Position numbers and translations under genes: made by a program. A model generated the notes under the pieces. The model searched no databases and was not told where the DNA came from. It saw nothing but the letters and a program-made list of their open reading frames with translations. A stretch of 64,000 bases of DNA from Pseudomonas gingeri (GTDB lineage Bacteria; Pseudomonadota; Gammaproteobacteria; Pseudomonadales; Pseudomonadaceae), in NCBI RefSeq assembly GCF_013386165.1, contig NZ_JACAOS010000022.1:227369-291368 (forward strand), in the 5' to 3' direction. Positions 15,098 through 28,381 of the stretch are shown piece by piece (the first letter of the stretch is position 1; every line of letters begins with the position of its first letter).

Positions 15098-16561
15098 TTA
15101 CGACGAACAACTGATCTCCAGATGCTTGCCCCACTCCGGTGGCCGCTCGGCATAGCCTTGCATACCCGGTTGCTCTTCGAACGGTTTGCTCAGTACCGCG
15201 TGGAGGCGCCGCACTTCCTCGTAGTCACCACCTTCCGCCGCATCGATGGCCTTCTGTGCGAGGTAGTTGCGCAGGATGTACAACGGATTGACCGCCTGCA
15301 TCCGTGCCTTGCGCCGGCTTTCGTCCTGGTCCGCTTCGCGGGCGACCCGGGCCTTGTAGCGTTCGGCCCAGGCATCGAAGCCCTTGATGTCGATAAAGTC
15401 ATCGCGCAATCGCGCTGTGGACAGGGCCGCCGGCTCATCCCCCAGGCGCCGGAAGAACAGGCTGTAGTCGACGCCGCCGGCCTGCATCAGTTGCAGCAGG
15501 TTTTCCACCAGCTTCAGGTCGTCGTCTTCAGCGCTGGTGAGGCCGAGGCGGCGGCGCATCAGGTCGGTGTAATGGGCCTGGTACAGCGGCAGGAACAGGC
15601 CCAGGGTTTCACGCAGCGCCTCGACACTGATGAACGGCGTCAGCGCCTGGGCCAGCGCGCTGAGGTTCCACTGGCCGATGGGCACCTGGTTGCTGAACGA
15701 GTAGCGGCCCTGGTCGTCGGAGTGGTTGCAGATGAAGTTCGCATCGAAATCGTCGAGAAAGGCGAACGGACCGAAGTCGAAGGTGATGCCCAGGATCGAC
15801 ATGTTGTCGGTGTTCATCACGCCGTGGCAGAAACCATAGGCCTGCCATTTGGCGATGAGTTCGGCATTGCGCTCGACGATCTCGCGGAACATCGCCAGGT
15901 AAGGCTCCGGCTGCTCCAGGCATTCGGGGAAATGCAGGGCCAGCACATGCTCGCCGAGCTGCTTCTGCTGCTCGGGTTGTTTGGTGTAGTAGAAGTATTC
16001 GAAATGACCGAAGCGCACATGGCTGGGGGCCATGCGCAGGACCATGGCGCCACGTTCCTGTTTCTCACGCCAGACCGGCGTGTCGGAACCGATCACGCAC
16101 AGCGCCCGGCTGCTGGGAATGCCCAGGGCATGCAGGGCTTCGGAGGCGAGGAACTCACGGATCGAGGAGCGCAACACCGCGCGGCCGTCGCCCATGCGCG
16201 AATACGGCGTTTGTCCGGCGCCCTTGAGGTGCAGGTCCCAATGCTCGCCCGCGTTGTTGTAGACCTCACCCAGCAATAAGCCGCGACCATCACCCAGACG
16301 CGGGTTATAGGAGCCGAACTGATGCCCCGAATAGACCATCGCCCGTGGCTCGGCTTCGGCCCAGAGTTTGTGCCCGCCGAACAGCTCGGCGAATACCGGT
16401 TCCTCGGCAATGGCCGGGTCCAGGTCGAGCAGGGCCATGGCCGCCGGACTCACCGCCACCAGGCGCGGGTTGTCGAGGGGCTCGGGCAGGATATGGGTGG
16501 AAAACGCGTTGCCCAGGCGGGCGAAGCGGTTATCGAAGGTCAGTTCGTCGAGGGCTTTCAA
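15098..16561 (-). CDS. selO: Protein adenylyltransferase SelO (YdiU/UPF0061)
   Basis: 487 residues from a TTG start at 16561 (LKALDELTFDNRFARLG), with GGAG 7 bp upstream and the expected N-terminus. SelO is a pseudokinase-fold enzyme that transfers AMP to Ser/Thr/Tyr of target proteins. Visible landmarks are YSGHQFGSYNPRLGDGRG, GQTPYSRMGDGRAVLRSSIR, the metal-binding NTDN and DFG (in NTDNMSILGITFDFGPFAF) and a C-terminal ISCSS, the cysteine replacing the selenocysteine of animal SelO. It probably acts in oxidative stress, by knowledge of the family. Confidence 0.95.
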   Translation of the reverse strand: MKALDELTFDNRFARLGNAFSTHILPEPLDNPRLVAVSPAAMALLDLDPAIAEEPVFAELFGGHKLWAEAEPRAMVYSGHQFGSYNPRLGDGRGLLLGEVYNNAGEHWDLHLKGAGQTPYSRMGDGRAVLRSSIREFLASEALHALGIPSSRALCVIGSDTPVWREKQERGAMVLRMAPSHVRFGHFEYFYYTKQPEQQKQLGEHVLALHFPECLEQPEPYLAMFREIVERNAELIAKWQAYGFCHGVMNTDNMSILGITFDFGPFAFLDDFDANFICNHSDDQGRYSFSNQVPIGQWNLSALAQALTPFISVEALRETLGLFLPLYQAHYTDLMRRRLGLTSAEDDDLKLVENLLQLMQAGGVDYSLFFRRLGDEPAALSTARLRDDFIDIKGFDAWAERYKARVAREADQDESRRKARMQAVNPLYILRNYLAQKAIDAAEGGDYEEVRRLHAVLSKPFEEQPGMQGYAERPPEWGKHLEISCSS

Positions 16562-16571
16562 CGGCCGGCTC

Positions 16572-16597
16572 CAGCAGAATGTCCGAGCATTCTGCTG
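16572..16597. other. Strong stem-loop between mscK and selO
   Basis: CAGCAGAATG (16572-16581) and CATTCTGCTG (16588-16597) are perfect 10-bp arms around a 6-nt loop TCCGAG. In the selO mRNA direction it lies directly before the GGAG/TTG start region. It could end mscK transcription, although no T-tract is present, or shape selO translation. Confidence 0.5.
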
Positions 16598-16659
16598 CGA
16601 TTAGCCGGCAGACACCAGTGGCGACAGGCAAACGGCATGATCGCCAGCTTTGTAGCGCC

Positions 16660-20010
<3,351 letters not shown>

Positions 20011-20046
20011 AGATACCGGTCAAGCAGCGTGAAGAAAGTGGGCAGT

Positions 20047-21789
20047 TTAGAGGAAGAGACCCGGACCCGGGCGACTTCCTTCGGGGAATCTGACGCCGAC
20101 TTTGCCAATCTTGTTCCCGTCCATGACCGCGACAGTCCAGAGCGTGTTGTTCCACTCCACCTGGTCGCCGACGATCGGTGCGCCGCCGACCTTGTGGGCA
20201 ATAAAGGCACCCAGTGGGGTGTTCGGGTCGACGCCTTCGAGCTTCAGGCCGTAGAGCGCCGAGACCGCGCCCAGCTGGGCGTCGCCTTCGAGTACGAAGT
20301 CGCCGAAGAAGCGCAGATCGAGCCCGCGTTGCGGTGCCTGGCTGAACAGCTTGCCGAGGGCCGGCAGGTTGTGTTCGTGACCGATGACGCAGAGCAGGTC
20401 ATCGACTTCCAGGGTGGTACTACCCGACGGATGGAGCAGTTGCTGGCCACGAAACAGCGCGGCGATCCGGGTGCCTTCGGGCATTTTCAGCTCGCGCAGG
20501 GCGGCGCCGATGCACCATTTTTCGGCCCCCAGGCGATAGACGAACAGCTCCCACTCGCTGGTGACATGCACTTCCAGGGCGGCCCGGGAGATCGGCGCCG
20601 GCTCCGGCGGGACCGTCACTTTCAGCAGCTTGGCCACCCAGGGCAGGCTGGTGCCTTGCACCAGCAGCGAGACCAGCACGATAAAGAACGCCAGGTTGAA
20701 GTACAGCTGCGCATGGGGCAGGCCGGCCATCAACGGGAACACCGCGAGGATGATCGGGACCGCGCCGCGCAGGCCGACCCAGGAGATAAAGGCTTTTTCC
20801 CGGCCATGGAAGGCCTTGAACGGCAGCAGTCCGACCAGCACCGACAGTGGCCGGGCGAACAAAATCATCCACAGCGCCAGGCCGAGGGCCGGTAGCGCAA
20901 TGGGTAGCAGGTCATGGGGGGTGACCAGCAGGCCCAGCACCAGGAACATGCCGATCTGCGCCAGCCACGCCATGCCGTCGAGCATGTGCAGGATGCCGTG
21001 GCGACTGCGCACCGGGCGGTTGCCGATCACCAGGCCGCACAGGTACACGGCGAGGAAGCCGCTGCCGTGCAGGGCGTTGGTCAGGGCGAAGACCACCAGG
21101 CCGCCGGCAATCACCAGGATCGGGTAGAGGCCGTTGGCCAGGTTGATACGGTTGACCATTTGCAGCATCAGCCAGCCGCCGCCGAGGCCGATGATGCCGC
21201 CGATGCCGAATTCACGAATCAGGTGGCCGAGCAGGCTCCAGTGCAGGCCGGTCTGGCCGCTGGCGAGCATGTCGATCAGGGTTACGGTGAGGAACACCGC
21301 CATCGGGTCGTTACTGCCGGACTCGATTTCCAGGCTGGCGGTGACCCTTTCGTTCAGGCCCTTGCCGCCCAGCAGCGAGAACACCGCCGCGGCGTCCGTG
21401 GAGCCGACGATGGCGCCGATCAGCAGGCCCTGGATGATGTTCAGGTTGAACAGCCAGGCGGCGGCCATGCCGGTCAGGCCGGTGGTGATCAGCACGCCGA
21501 CGGTGGCCAGCGACAACGCCGGCCAGAGCGCCACGCGGAAACTCGCGACCCGCGTGCGCAGGCCGCCATCGAGCAGGATCACGGCGAGGGCGAGGTTACC
21601 GACCAGGTAGGCGGTGGGGTAGTTGTCGAAGATGATGCCGCCGCCGTCGACGCCGGCGGTCATGCCCACGGCGAGGATGATCACCAGGATCGGGATGCCG
21701 AGGCGCGAGGACAGCGAGCTCACCAGGATACTTGCGCCTACCAGCAACGCGCCGATCAAGAACAGGCTGTTGATGGTCGTCGCATTCAA
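20047..21789 (-). CDS. nhaP2: NhaP-type K+/H+ (cation/proton) antiporter with C-terminal TrkA_C/CorC-like domains
   Basis: 580 residues from a TTG start at 21789 (LNATTINSLFLIGALLVG), chosen because GGAG lies 8 bp upstream and the sequence begins like NhaP2 proteins. Twelve or so membrane helices carry the CPA1 motifs GSTDAAAVFSLL and ESGSNDPMAVF. After ~400 come a soluble TrkA_C-like domain (EVHVTSEWELFVYRLG ... DDLLCVIG) and a CorC/HlyC-type C-terminus. Such proteins expel K+ or other monovalent cations in exchange for protons. Sitting next to mscK, it suggests a cation/osmotic homeostasis pair. Confidence 0.92.
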   Translation of the reverse strand: MNATTINSLFLIGALLVGASILVSSLSSRLGIPILVIILAVGMTAGVDGGGIIFDNYPTAYLVGNLALAVILLDGGLRTRVASFRVALWPALSLATVGVLITTGLTGMAAAWLFNLNIIQGLLIGAIVGSTDAAAVFSLLGGKGLNERVTASLEIESGSNDPMAVFLTVTLIDMLASGQTGLHWSLLGHLIREFGIGGIIGLGGGWLMLQMVNRINLANGLYPILVIAGGLVVFALTNALHGSGFLAVYLCGLVIGNRPVRSRHGILHMLDGMAWLAQIGMFLVLGLLVTPHDLLPIALPALGLALWMILFARPLSVLVGLLPFKAFHGREKAFISWVGLRGAVPIILAVFPLMAGLPHAQLYFNLAFFIVLVSLLVQGTSLPWVAKLLKVTVPPEPAPISRAALEVHVTSEWELFVYRLGAEKWCIGAALRELKMPEGTRIAALFRGQQLLHPSGSTTLEVDDLLCVIGHEHNLPALGKLFSQAPQRGLDLRFFGDFVLEGDAQLGAVSALYGLKLEGVDPNTPLGAFIAHKVGGAPIVGDQVEWNNTLWTVAVMDGNKIGKVGVRFPEGSRPGPGLFL

Positions 21790-21891
21790 AGGCAGTACTC
21801 CAGGAAAGCTTGCAAAGGCTGGGCGCAGACTGACCATGCAGTCTGCGTGCCAGCGATTCTAACCTGTTGAAATGTACCGCTGTCAAAAGCT

Positions 21892-23694
21892 TTAGAACCA
21901 GGCGTCCTGCATCGACAGGCAGGTATCGTCGCGGGCTTCGAGAATGGCCAGTTCATGATGGCAACCGGGAACTTCCCAAGTAAGGAAGTAGCGCGCCGCT
22001 TGCAGCTTGCCCTTGTAGAAGGGCAGGTCCGCCGGATTGCCCTTGGCCAGGCCTTCCTCGGCCCGCACCGCCTGTTCCAGCCAGCGCCAGCCGATGACCG
22101 TATGGCCGAAGGCCTTGAGGTACAACGCCGAGTTGGCGAGGCTGCTGTTGACCTTGCCCTGGGCGAGGTCGGTGAGCAGGCCGATGGTCACGCTTTGCAG
22201 GCGCTCCACCAGCGCCTCCAGCGGCTGACGCAAGGCGTCCAGGGCGCTATAGGCGGCAGCGCGTTTCGCCGTGTCGGCGATCAGTCGAATCAACTGCTTC
22301 AAGCCGGCGCCGCCGTTCTGCGCGAGTTTGCGCCCCAGCAGGTCGAGGGACTGAATGCCGTGGGTGCCTTCGTGGATCGGGTTCAGGCGATTGTCGCGGT
22401 AGTACTGTTCCACCGGGTATTCACGGGTGTAGCCGTGGCCGCCGAGAATCTGGATCGCCAGTTCGTTGGCCTTCAGGCAGAACTCCGACGGCCAGGATTT
22501 GACGATGGGGGTCAGCAGGTCCAGCAGTTCATGGGCCTGCCGGCGTTCGACTTCCGAAGTCAGGGTGCTGGTGTCATCGAACAGCCGAGCGGCGTACAGG
22601 CCGAGGTCGAAGGCACCTTCGACGTAGGCCTTCTGGGTCAGCAGCATGCGCTTGACGTCGGCGTGCTGGACGATCGAAACCGGCGCGGTCGTCGGGTCCT
22701 TGCTGTCGGGCAGGCGGCCTTGCGGACGCTCCCGAGCGTATTCCAGGGAATACAGGTAACCGGCATAACCGAGCATGACCGCGCCCATGCCGACACCGAT
22801 CCGCGCTTCGTTCATCATCTGGAACATGTAGCTCAGGCCCTGGTGCGGCTTGCCTACCAGATAGCCGACACAGGCGCCGTTATCGCCGAAATTCAGCGCG
22901 GTGGAGGTGGTGCCGCGCCAGCCCATCTTGTGGAACAGCCCGGCCAGCAGCACATCGTTGCGCGGGCCGAGGCTGCCGTCGTCGTTGACCAGGAACTTGG
23001 GCACGATAAACAGCGAGATGCCCTTTACCCCGGGCGGTGCGTCCGGCAGCTTGGCCAGGACCATGTGCACGATGTTTTCCGACAGCGGGTGGTCGCCACC
23101 GGAAATGAAGATCTTGTTGCCCTTGAGCCGGTAAGTACCGTCGGCGGCCGGTTCGGCGCGGGTGCGGATATCCGACAGCGAAGAGCCGGCATGGGGCTCG
23201 GTCAGGGCCATGGTGCCGAAGAAACGGCCGTCGATCATCGGTTGCAGGAAGCGGCGTTTTTGCTCGTCGCTGCCGAAGCTCTCGATCAGGTTCGCCGCGC
23301 CCATGGTCAGGAATGGGTAGGAGGTCGAGGCGGCGTTGGCTGACTGGAAGTGGGCGAAGCAGGCCTGGGACAGCAGGGTCGGCAACTGCATGCCGCCATC
23401 CTCGAAACTGCGCGCGGCGTTGAGAAAGCCGGCTTCCAGGAATGCGTCGACGGCCGGTTTCACTTCCGGAATCAGGATGGCTTCGCCGTTTTCGTAGCGC
23501 GGTTCGTTTTCGTCGTTCTTGCGGTTGTGCGGGGCGAAGAACTTTTCGGCGATGGTACGGGCGGTGCCGATGGCGGCATCGAAGGTTTCCCGGGAGTGCT
23601 CGGCGAATCGCTCGCGCTGGGTCAGGCCCTCGGCATCGAGGACTTCGTACAGCTCGAAAGCCAGATTGCGGGAACTGAGCAGCATCTCGGACAT
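21892..23694 (-). CDS. Acyl-CoA dehydrogenase (FadE-like, with C-terminal extension)
   Basis: 600 residues, the long bacterial form. FAD/substrate motifs include MALTEPHAGSSLSDIRT and KIFISGGDH. The catalytic glutamate is in NPIHEGTHGIQSLDLLG, the position used by MCAD-type enzymes. A C-terminal helical extension (~470-600) resembles that of DmdC-like and Pseudomonas long acyl-CoA dehydrogenases. It performs the first alpha,beta-dehydrogenation in fatty acyl or related acyl-CoA breakdown; chain-length preference cannot be read from sequence. It is monocistronic between the antiporter and a REP pair. Confidence 0.92.
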   Translation of the reverse strand: MSEMLLSSRNLAFELYEVLDAEGLTQRERFAEHSRETFDAAIGTARTIAEKFFAPHNRKNDENEPRYENGEAILIPEVKPAVDAFLEAGFLNAARSFEDGGMQLPTLLSQACFAHFQSANAASTSYPFLTMGAANLIESFGSDEQKRRFLQPMIDGRFFGTMALTEPHAGSSLSDIRTRAEPAADGTYRLKGNKIFISGGDHPLSENIVHMVLAKLPDAPPGVKGISLFIVPKFLVNDDGSLGPRNDVLLAGLFHKMGWRGTTSTALNFGDNGACVGYLVGKPHQGLSYMFQMMNEARIGVGMGAVMLGYAGYLYSLEYARERPQGRLPDSKDPTTAPVSIVQHADVKRMLLTQKAYVEGAFDLGLYAARLFDDTSTLTSEVERRQAHELLDLLTPIVKSWPSEFCLKANELAIQILGGHGYTREYPVEQYYRDNRLNPIHEGTHGIQSLDLLGRKLAQNGGAGLKQLIRLIADTAKRAAAYSALDALRQPLEALVERLQSVTIGLLTDLAQGKVNSSLANSALYLKAFGHTVIGWRWLEQAVRAEEGLAKGNPADLPFYKGKLQAARYFLTWEVPGCHHELAILEARDDTCLSMQDAWF

Positions 23695-23812
23695 GGCGGC
23701 CTACCTGTTGGGGAGTCGGCCGAGTCTAGGTGGCTGAATAAGGGTTGCCTAGCAAGATTGATGTGGGTGATGGGGAGGCAGAATGTGGGGGTAATGTTGT
23801 TCGGGCTGGCCT

Positions 23813-23903
23813 CATCGCGAGCAAGCTTGCTCCTACAGGTTTTCGCCATGCACAAAAGATGCGTACAACCCGGATTCCTGTAGGAGCAAGCTTGCTCGCG
23901 ATG
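23813..23903. repeat. Inverted REP pair between the acyl-CoA dehydrogenase gene and putA
   Basis: CATCGCGAGCAAGCTTGCTC (continuing CTACA) at 23813-23837 faces its inverted partner starting TGTAGGAGCAAGCTTGCTCG at 23879. The arms are 25 bp and perfectly complementary, separated by 41 bp. This is the same REP family as at 4539 and 44924. It occupies the 278-bp gap, in which I see no gene. Confidence 0.9.
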
Positions 23904-23972
23904 GCGGCCGTCCTGGCGATAAAAACTCTAAAGCCGGGCACCCATTGCAGGCGCCCGGCTCTCCAGGAGGTC

Positions 23973-26900
23973 TTAACCGATGGTCATCAGGCTGGCGTTA
24001 CCGCCCGCCGCTGCGGTGTTGACGCTCAACGCCCGCTCAATCACCAGGCGCTCCAGGGCAATGCCGGTTTCGCCCTGGGACAGGCCGTGAACCCCGACAA
24101 TCGCCCCGCTGCGCTGGGCGATCTGCTGGCAGATACCACGCAACTGGTCGGAATGACCGTGGTGCAGCACCGCATCGAACAGCACCTCGTCCTTGCTCCA
24201 GTCAGCCACGCGCTGGATGCGCGCTTGCACTTCCTTCGGCAGACGGGCGTAGAGCACCTTGCTCACCTCACCCTCCGGCCAGACCGCCGAGCCGCCCACG
24301 GCCAGCACGGCCGCCAGTTGTGTCAGCAGGTCACCTTCGATATCCGCCAGGCACAGCACATGCTCGCGGGGCAGGATGGCGTAGCTGTTGCGCTCGCCGG
24401 TCGGGCCGTTGAGCGCACGGGTAATGCCGCTTTGCGACTGTGCCGCGAAGGTCACGCACAACGCGCCGAGGTCCGCCAGCTTCTGGCTGTCAGCCCAGGC
24501 CTGCAAGGCATTGAGTGGCTTGAGCAGCACTTCGCGCAGGCGCATATCCGGTGCCGCCAGGGCGTCGCCGCGAGCGAAGGACTGCTCGATGGCGTCCGTC
24601 GGCCGGGTCGACAGCAGGCGATACAGATACAGCGGCCCACCGGCTTTCGGCCCGGTGCCCGACAAACCTTCGCCGCCGAACGGCTGCACGCCGACCACGG
24701 CGCCGACGATATTGCGGTTCACATAGACGTTACCGGCGTGGACATTGTCGATCACCTTGGCAATGGTCTCGTCGATGCGGGTGTGCACGCCGAGGGTCAG
24801 GCCATAGCCCGAGGCATTGATCTGCGCGATCAGCTGGTCGATGTCCTTGCGCTTGTAGCGCACCACGTGCAGTACCGGGCCAAAGATCTCCCGTTGCAGT
24901 TCGTCGAGGCTTTCCAGTTCGATCAGGGTCGGCATCACGAAGGTGCCGCGCTTGCATTCCTCGCCTTCGGCGATGGCCACCTGATAGACCGTGCGCCCTT
25001 TGTCGCGCATGGCCTGGATATGTTTCTCGATGCCCGCCTTGGCTTCGGCATCGATCACCGGGCCGATATCCACCGACAGGCGTTCCGGGTTGCCCAGGCG
25101 GCATTCAGCCATGGCCCCTTTGAGCATTTCGATGACGCGGTCGGCGGAATCTTCCTGCAGGCACAGCACGCGCAGGGCCGAGCAGCGTTGGCCGGCGCTG
25201 TCGAAGGCCGAGGACACCACATCGATCACCACCTGCTCGGTCAGTGCCGAGGAGTCGACGATCATCGCGTTCTGCCCGCCGGTTTCGGCGATCAGTGGAA
25301 TCGGTCGGCCCTGGTTGTCCAGGCGACCGGCGACATTGCGTTGCAGCAGGCGAGCGACTTCGGTGGAGCCGGTGAACATCACGCCCTTGACCCGCTCGTC
25401 ACCCACCAGGCGCGCGCCGACGGTTTCGCCACGGCCTGGCAGCAGTTGCACCACGCCTTCGGGGATTCCGGCTTCGAGCAACAGGCGCACGGCCTGGGCC
25501 GCGATCAGTGGCGTTTGTTCGGCGGGCTTGGCGAGTACCGGGTTACCGGCCGCGAGTGCCGCGGCCACCTGGCCACTGAAGATCGCCAGTGGGAAGTTCC
25601 ATGGGCTGATGCAGACCACCGGGCCCAGCGGGCGGTGGGCGTCATTGCTGAAGTCATTGCGCGCCTGCACTGCGTAGTAGCGCAGGAAGTCCACGGCTTC
25701 ACGCACTTCGGCGATGGCGTTGGCGAAGGTCTTGCCGGCTTCGCGGACCAGCAGGCCCATCAGCGGCTGGATCTCGGCCTCCATCAGGTCGGCGGCGCGT
25801 TCGAGGATCGCCGCGCGTTCGCCCGGCGGGGTGGCCTGCCAGATCGGCGCGGCGTTCAGGGCACACTGGATCGCATTGTCGGCATCTTCGGCCGTGGCCT
25901 CCTGGACATAGCCGACCAGGTCGCGATGGTCCGATGGGTTGAGCACCGGCACCGGGGTTTCGGTGCTGGCAACACAGCCCAGCAGCGGCACGGCTTTCCA
26001 CTCGTTGTGGGCGCTGGCCAGCAGGGCGCAGGAGAGCGAGGCCAGGCGATGTTCGTTGGCCATGTCGATGCCGGCGGAGTTGGCACGGTCGCGGCCGTAA
26101 AGGTCGCGCGGCAGCGGAATACGCGGGTGCGGCAGGCCGAAGCCGCCTTCCAGGGTCGCCATCTGCTCGATGCTGGCCACCGGATCGGCTACCAGCTCCT
26201 GAATCGAGATGGACTGGTCGGCGATACGGTTGACGAAGGAAGTGTTGGCACCGTTTTCCAGCAGGCGTCGGACCAGGTAGGCCAACAGGGTTTCGTGGGT
26301 GCCGACCGGGGCGTAGACACGGCACGGACGGTTCAGCTTGCCTTCGGAAACCTTGCCGACCACTTGTTCATACAGCGGTTCGCCCATGCCGTGGAGGCAC
26401 TGGAATTCGTACTGGCCCGGGTAATAGTTCTGCCCGGCGATATGGTAGATGGCCGACAGCGTGTGGGCGTTGTGGGTGGCGAACTGCGGGTAGATGACTT
26501 CCGGTACCGACAGCAGCTTGCGTGCGCAGGCAATGTAGGACACGTCGGTATAGACCTTGCGGGTGTACACCGGGTAGCCCTCCAGGCCTTCGACCTGGGC
26601 GCGCTTGATTTCGCTGTCCCAGTACGCGCCCTTGACCAGGCGGATCATCAGGCGATGACGGCTGCGGCGGGCCAGGTCGATGACGTAGTCGATCACATAC
26701 GGGCAGCGCTTCTGGTAGGCCTGGATCACGAAGCCGATGCCGTTCCAGCCGCTCAGCTGGGGTTCGAAGCACAGGCGTTCGAGCAGGTCGAGGGACAGTT
26801 CGAGGCGGTCGGCTTCCTCGGCGTCGATGTTCAGGCCGATATCGTATTGCTTGGCCAGCAGGGTCAGCGCCAGCAGGCGCGGGTACAACTCGTCCATCAC

Positions 26901-27926
26901 CCGTTCGTACTGGGCGCGGCTGTAGCGCGGATGCAGGGCCGAGAGCTTGATGGAGATGCCCGGGCCTTCGTAGATACCGCGACCGTGTGAGGCCTTGCCG
27001 ATCGAATGGATGGCCTGCTCGTAGGACGCCAGGTATTTCTGCGCGTCGTGCTCGGTCAGTGCCGCCTCGCCGAGCATGTCGTAGGAATAGCGGAAGCCCT
27101 TGGCTTCAAAGCGACTGGCGTTGGCCAAGGCTTCGGCGATGGTTTCGCCGGTGACGAACTGTTCGCCCATCAGGCGCATGGCCATGTCGACGCCCTTGCG
27201 GATCATCGGCTCACCGCTCTTGCCGATGATGCGGCTCAAGGACGAAGTCAGGCCGGTCTCGTTATGGGTGGCGACCAGCTTGCCGGTCAGCAACAGGCCC
27301 CAGGTGGCGGCGTTGACGAACAGCGAAGGGCTGTTGCCCAGGTGCGGTTGCCAGTTGCCGGTGCTGATCTTGTCGCGGATCAGGGCGTCGCGGGTGCCTT
27401 TGTCGGGGATGCGCAGCAACGCTTCGGCCAGGCACATCAGCGCCACGCCTTCCTGGGACGACAGGGAAAACTCCTGCAGCAGTCCCTGGACGATGCCGGC
27501 ACGGCCCCCGGCGCTCTTCTGGTTGCGCAGTTTCTCGGCAATCGAGGAGGCGAGCTTGTAGGTGGCGTCGGCCATTGCTGCGGGCAGGCGCGCCTGCTCC
27601 AGCAGCATCGGCACCACTTCCGGTTCCGGTCGACGGTAGGCGGCGGTGATGGCGGCGCGCAGTACCGATTGCGGCAGGATGCTTTCGGCAAATTCGAGGA
27701 AGCACTGATGGGCGTGGTCGCTCGGGGTTTCGCCGCTGTCTTCGGCGTCGCTACGGGACGAACCGTTGATTTCACCCAGGGTTGCACCGCTCTCGAGCTT
27801 TTCCAGGTAGTTGAAAATGGCTTGCTTGATCAGCCAATGGGGGGTGCGGTCAATCGAGTGGGCCGCGGCCTTCAGGCGCTCGCGGGTCGGGTCGTCGAGT
27901 TTGACCCCAAGGGTGGTCGTAGCCAT
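23973..27926 (-). CDS. putA: Trifunctional PutA: proline dehydrogenase / pyrroline-5-carboxylate dehydrogenase / repressor
   Basis: 1317 residues from the ATG at 27926 (MATTTLGVKLDDPTRERLKA) with GAGGA upstream. Residues 1-47 are a ribbon-helix-helix DNA-binding domain (TTTLGVKLDD ... RTPHWLIKQAIFNYLE). The flavin proline dehydrogenase barrel follows (GISIKLSALHPRY, LNIDAEEADRLELS, RLVKGAYWDSEIK). From ~650 there is an aldehyde dehydrogenase with FTGSTEVARLL, ETGGQNAMIVDSSA and the catalytic Cys915 in GQRCSALRVL. PutA oxidises proline to glutamate at the membrane and, when proline is absent, represses put genes. Five candidate operators lie between it and putP. Confidence 0.97.
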   Translation of the reverse strand: MATTTLGVKLDDPTRERLKAAAHSIDRTPHWLIKQAIFNYLEKLESGATLGEINGSSRSDAEDSGETPSDHAHQCFLEFAESILPQSVLRAAITAAYRRPEPEVVPMLLEQARLPAAMADATYKLASSIAEKLRNQKSAGGRAGIVQGLLQEFSLSSQEGVALMCLAEALLRIPDKGTRDALIRDKISTGNWQPHLGNSPSLFVNAATWGLLLTGKLVATHNETGLTSSLSRIIGKSGEPMIRKGVDMAMRLMGEQFVTGETIAEALANASRFEAKGFRYSYDMLGEAALTEHDAQKYLASYEQAIHSIGKASHGRGIYEGPGISIKLSALHPRYSRAQYERVMDELYPRLLALTLLAKQYDIGLNIDAEEADRLELSLDLLERLCFEPQLSGWNGIGFVIQAYQKRCPYVIDYVIDLARRSRHRLMIRLVKGAYWDSEIKRAQVEGLEGYPVYTRKVYTDVSYIACARKLLSVPEVIYPQFATHNAHTLSAIYHIAGQNYYPGQYEFQCLHGMGEPLYEQVVGKVSEGKLNRPCRVYAPVGTHETLLAYLVRRLLENGANTSFVNRIADQSISIQELVADPVASIEQMATLEGGFGLPHPRIPLPRDLYGRDRANSAGIDMANEHRLASLSCALLASAHNEWKAVPLLGCVASTETPVPVLNPSDHRDLVGYVQEATAEDADNAIQCALNAAPIWQATPPGERAAILERAADLMEAEIQPLMGLLVREAGKTFANAIAEVREAVDFLRYYAVQARNDFSNDAHRPLGPVVCISPWNFPLAIFSGQVAAALAAGNPVLAKPAEQTPLIAAQAVRLLLEAGIPEGVVQLLPGRGETVGARLVGDERVKGVMFTGSTEVARLLQRNVAGRLDNQGRPIPLIAETGGQNAMIVDSSALTEQVVIDVVSSAFDSAGQRCSALRVLCLQEDSADRVIEMLKGAMAECRLGNPERLSVDIGPVIDAEAKAGIEKHIQAMRDKGRTVYQVAIAEGEECKRGTFVMPTLIELESLDELQREIFGPVLHVVRYKRKDIDQLIAQINASGYGLTLGVHTRIDETIAKVIDNVHAGNVYVNRNIVGAVVGVQPFGGEGLSGTGPKAGGPLYLYRLLSTRPTDAIEQSFARGDALAAPDMRLREVLLKPLNALQAWADSQKLADLGALCVTFAAQSQSGITRALNGPTGERNSYAILPREHVLCLADIEGDLLTQLAAVLAVGGSAVWPEGEVSKVLYARLPKEVQARIQRVADWSKDEVLFDAVLHHGHSDQLRGICQQIAQRSGAIVGVHGLSQGETGIALERLVIERALSVNTAAAGGNASLMTIG

Positions 27927-28381
27927 TTTCTTATCCTCATGGTTACCACGATGGCGTGGCATCAGCTGGCGGAAAGAGTAGCGCTGGCTTGGCTGAGGTG
28001 CAACCGGGTGCAACCTATTTTTTTCAGGAAAAAATGGCGACAGATCAGGAATTATTTTCCCGCAGGCTGTTATGGGCTCTCGGCCGGGGTTTTTCGGGCG
28101 GCTGGCGTATTTCCCGCACTGAAAAGGTGCGGGAAAACGTCGGAAAGCACGCAAAATTCAATAGGTGCAACTTATTCGGGCGAAATGGGTTGCACCTTAT
28201 TCAGGTTGTTGAATAGCATTCGCCGCCGCAGTGCAACCTCCTACATGTCGTAGGCAGTGATGGACGATTTCCCTGAGGAAATATCGGTCATAAATGCCTG
28301 TCGCGTTTAATCGTCTGACAAACATCATGCTTTGCCTCGGTCGGACCGTCGCTCAATAAAAACAATGCCAGGGATTTTTCA
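27927..28381. promoter_or_regulatory. putA-putP divergent control region with five GTTGCA-type hexamers
   Basis: The 455-bp gap has no gene. GTTGCA or its complement TGCAAC occurs at 27999-28004, 28009-28014, 28166-28171, 28189-28194 and 28232-28237. The first two are exactly 10 bp apart. The third and fourth sit in a perfect 9-bp inverted repeat, AGGTGCAAC / GTTGCACCT. GTTGCA is the core operator of the PutA ribbon-helix-helix domain in enterobacteria, and this PutA has that domain, so these are very likely PutA sites. Individual -10/-35 boxes are not clear enough to call. Confidence 0.75.

Noticed and set aside
27927..28154. Open frame upstream of the putA ATG
   Set aside because: It covers the operator region, lacks homology-like features, and the ribbon-helix-helix domain starts right at the ATG at 27926 with a proper ribosome-binding site.
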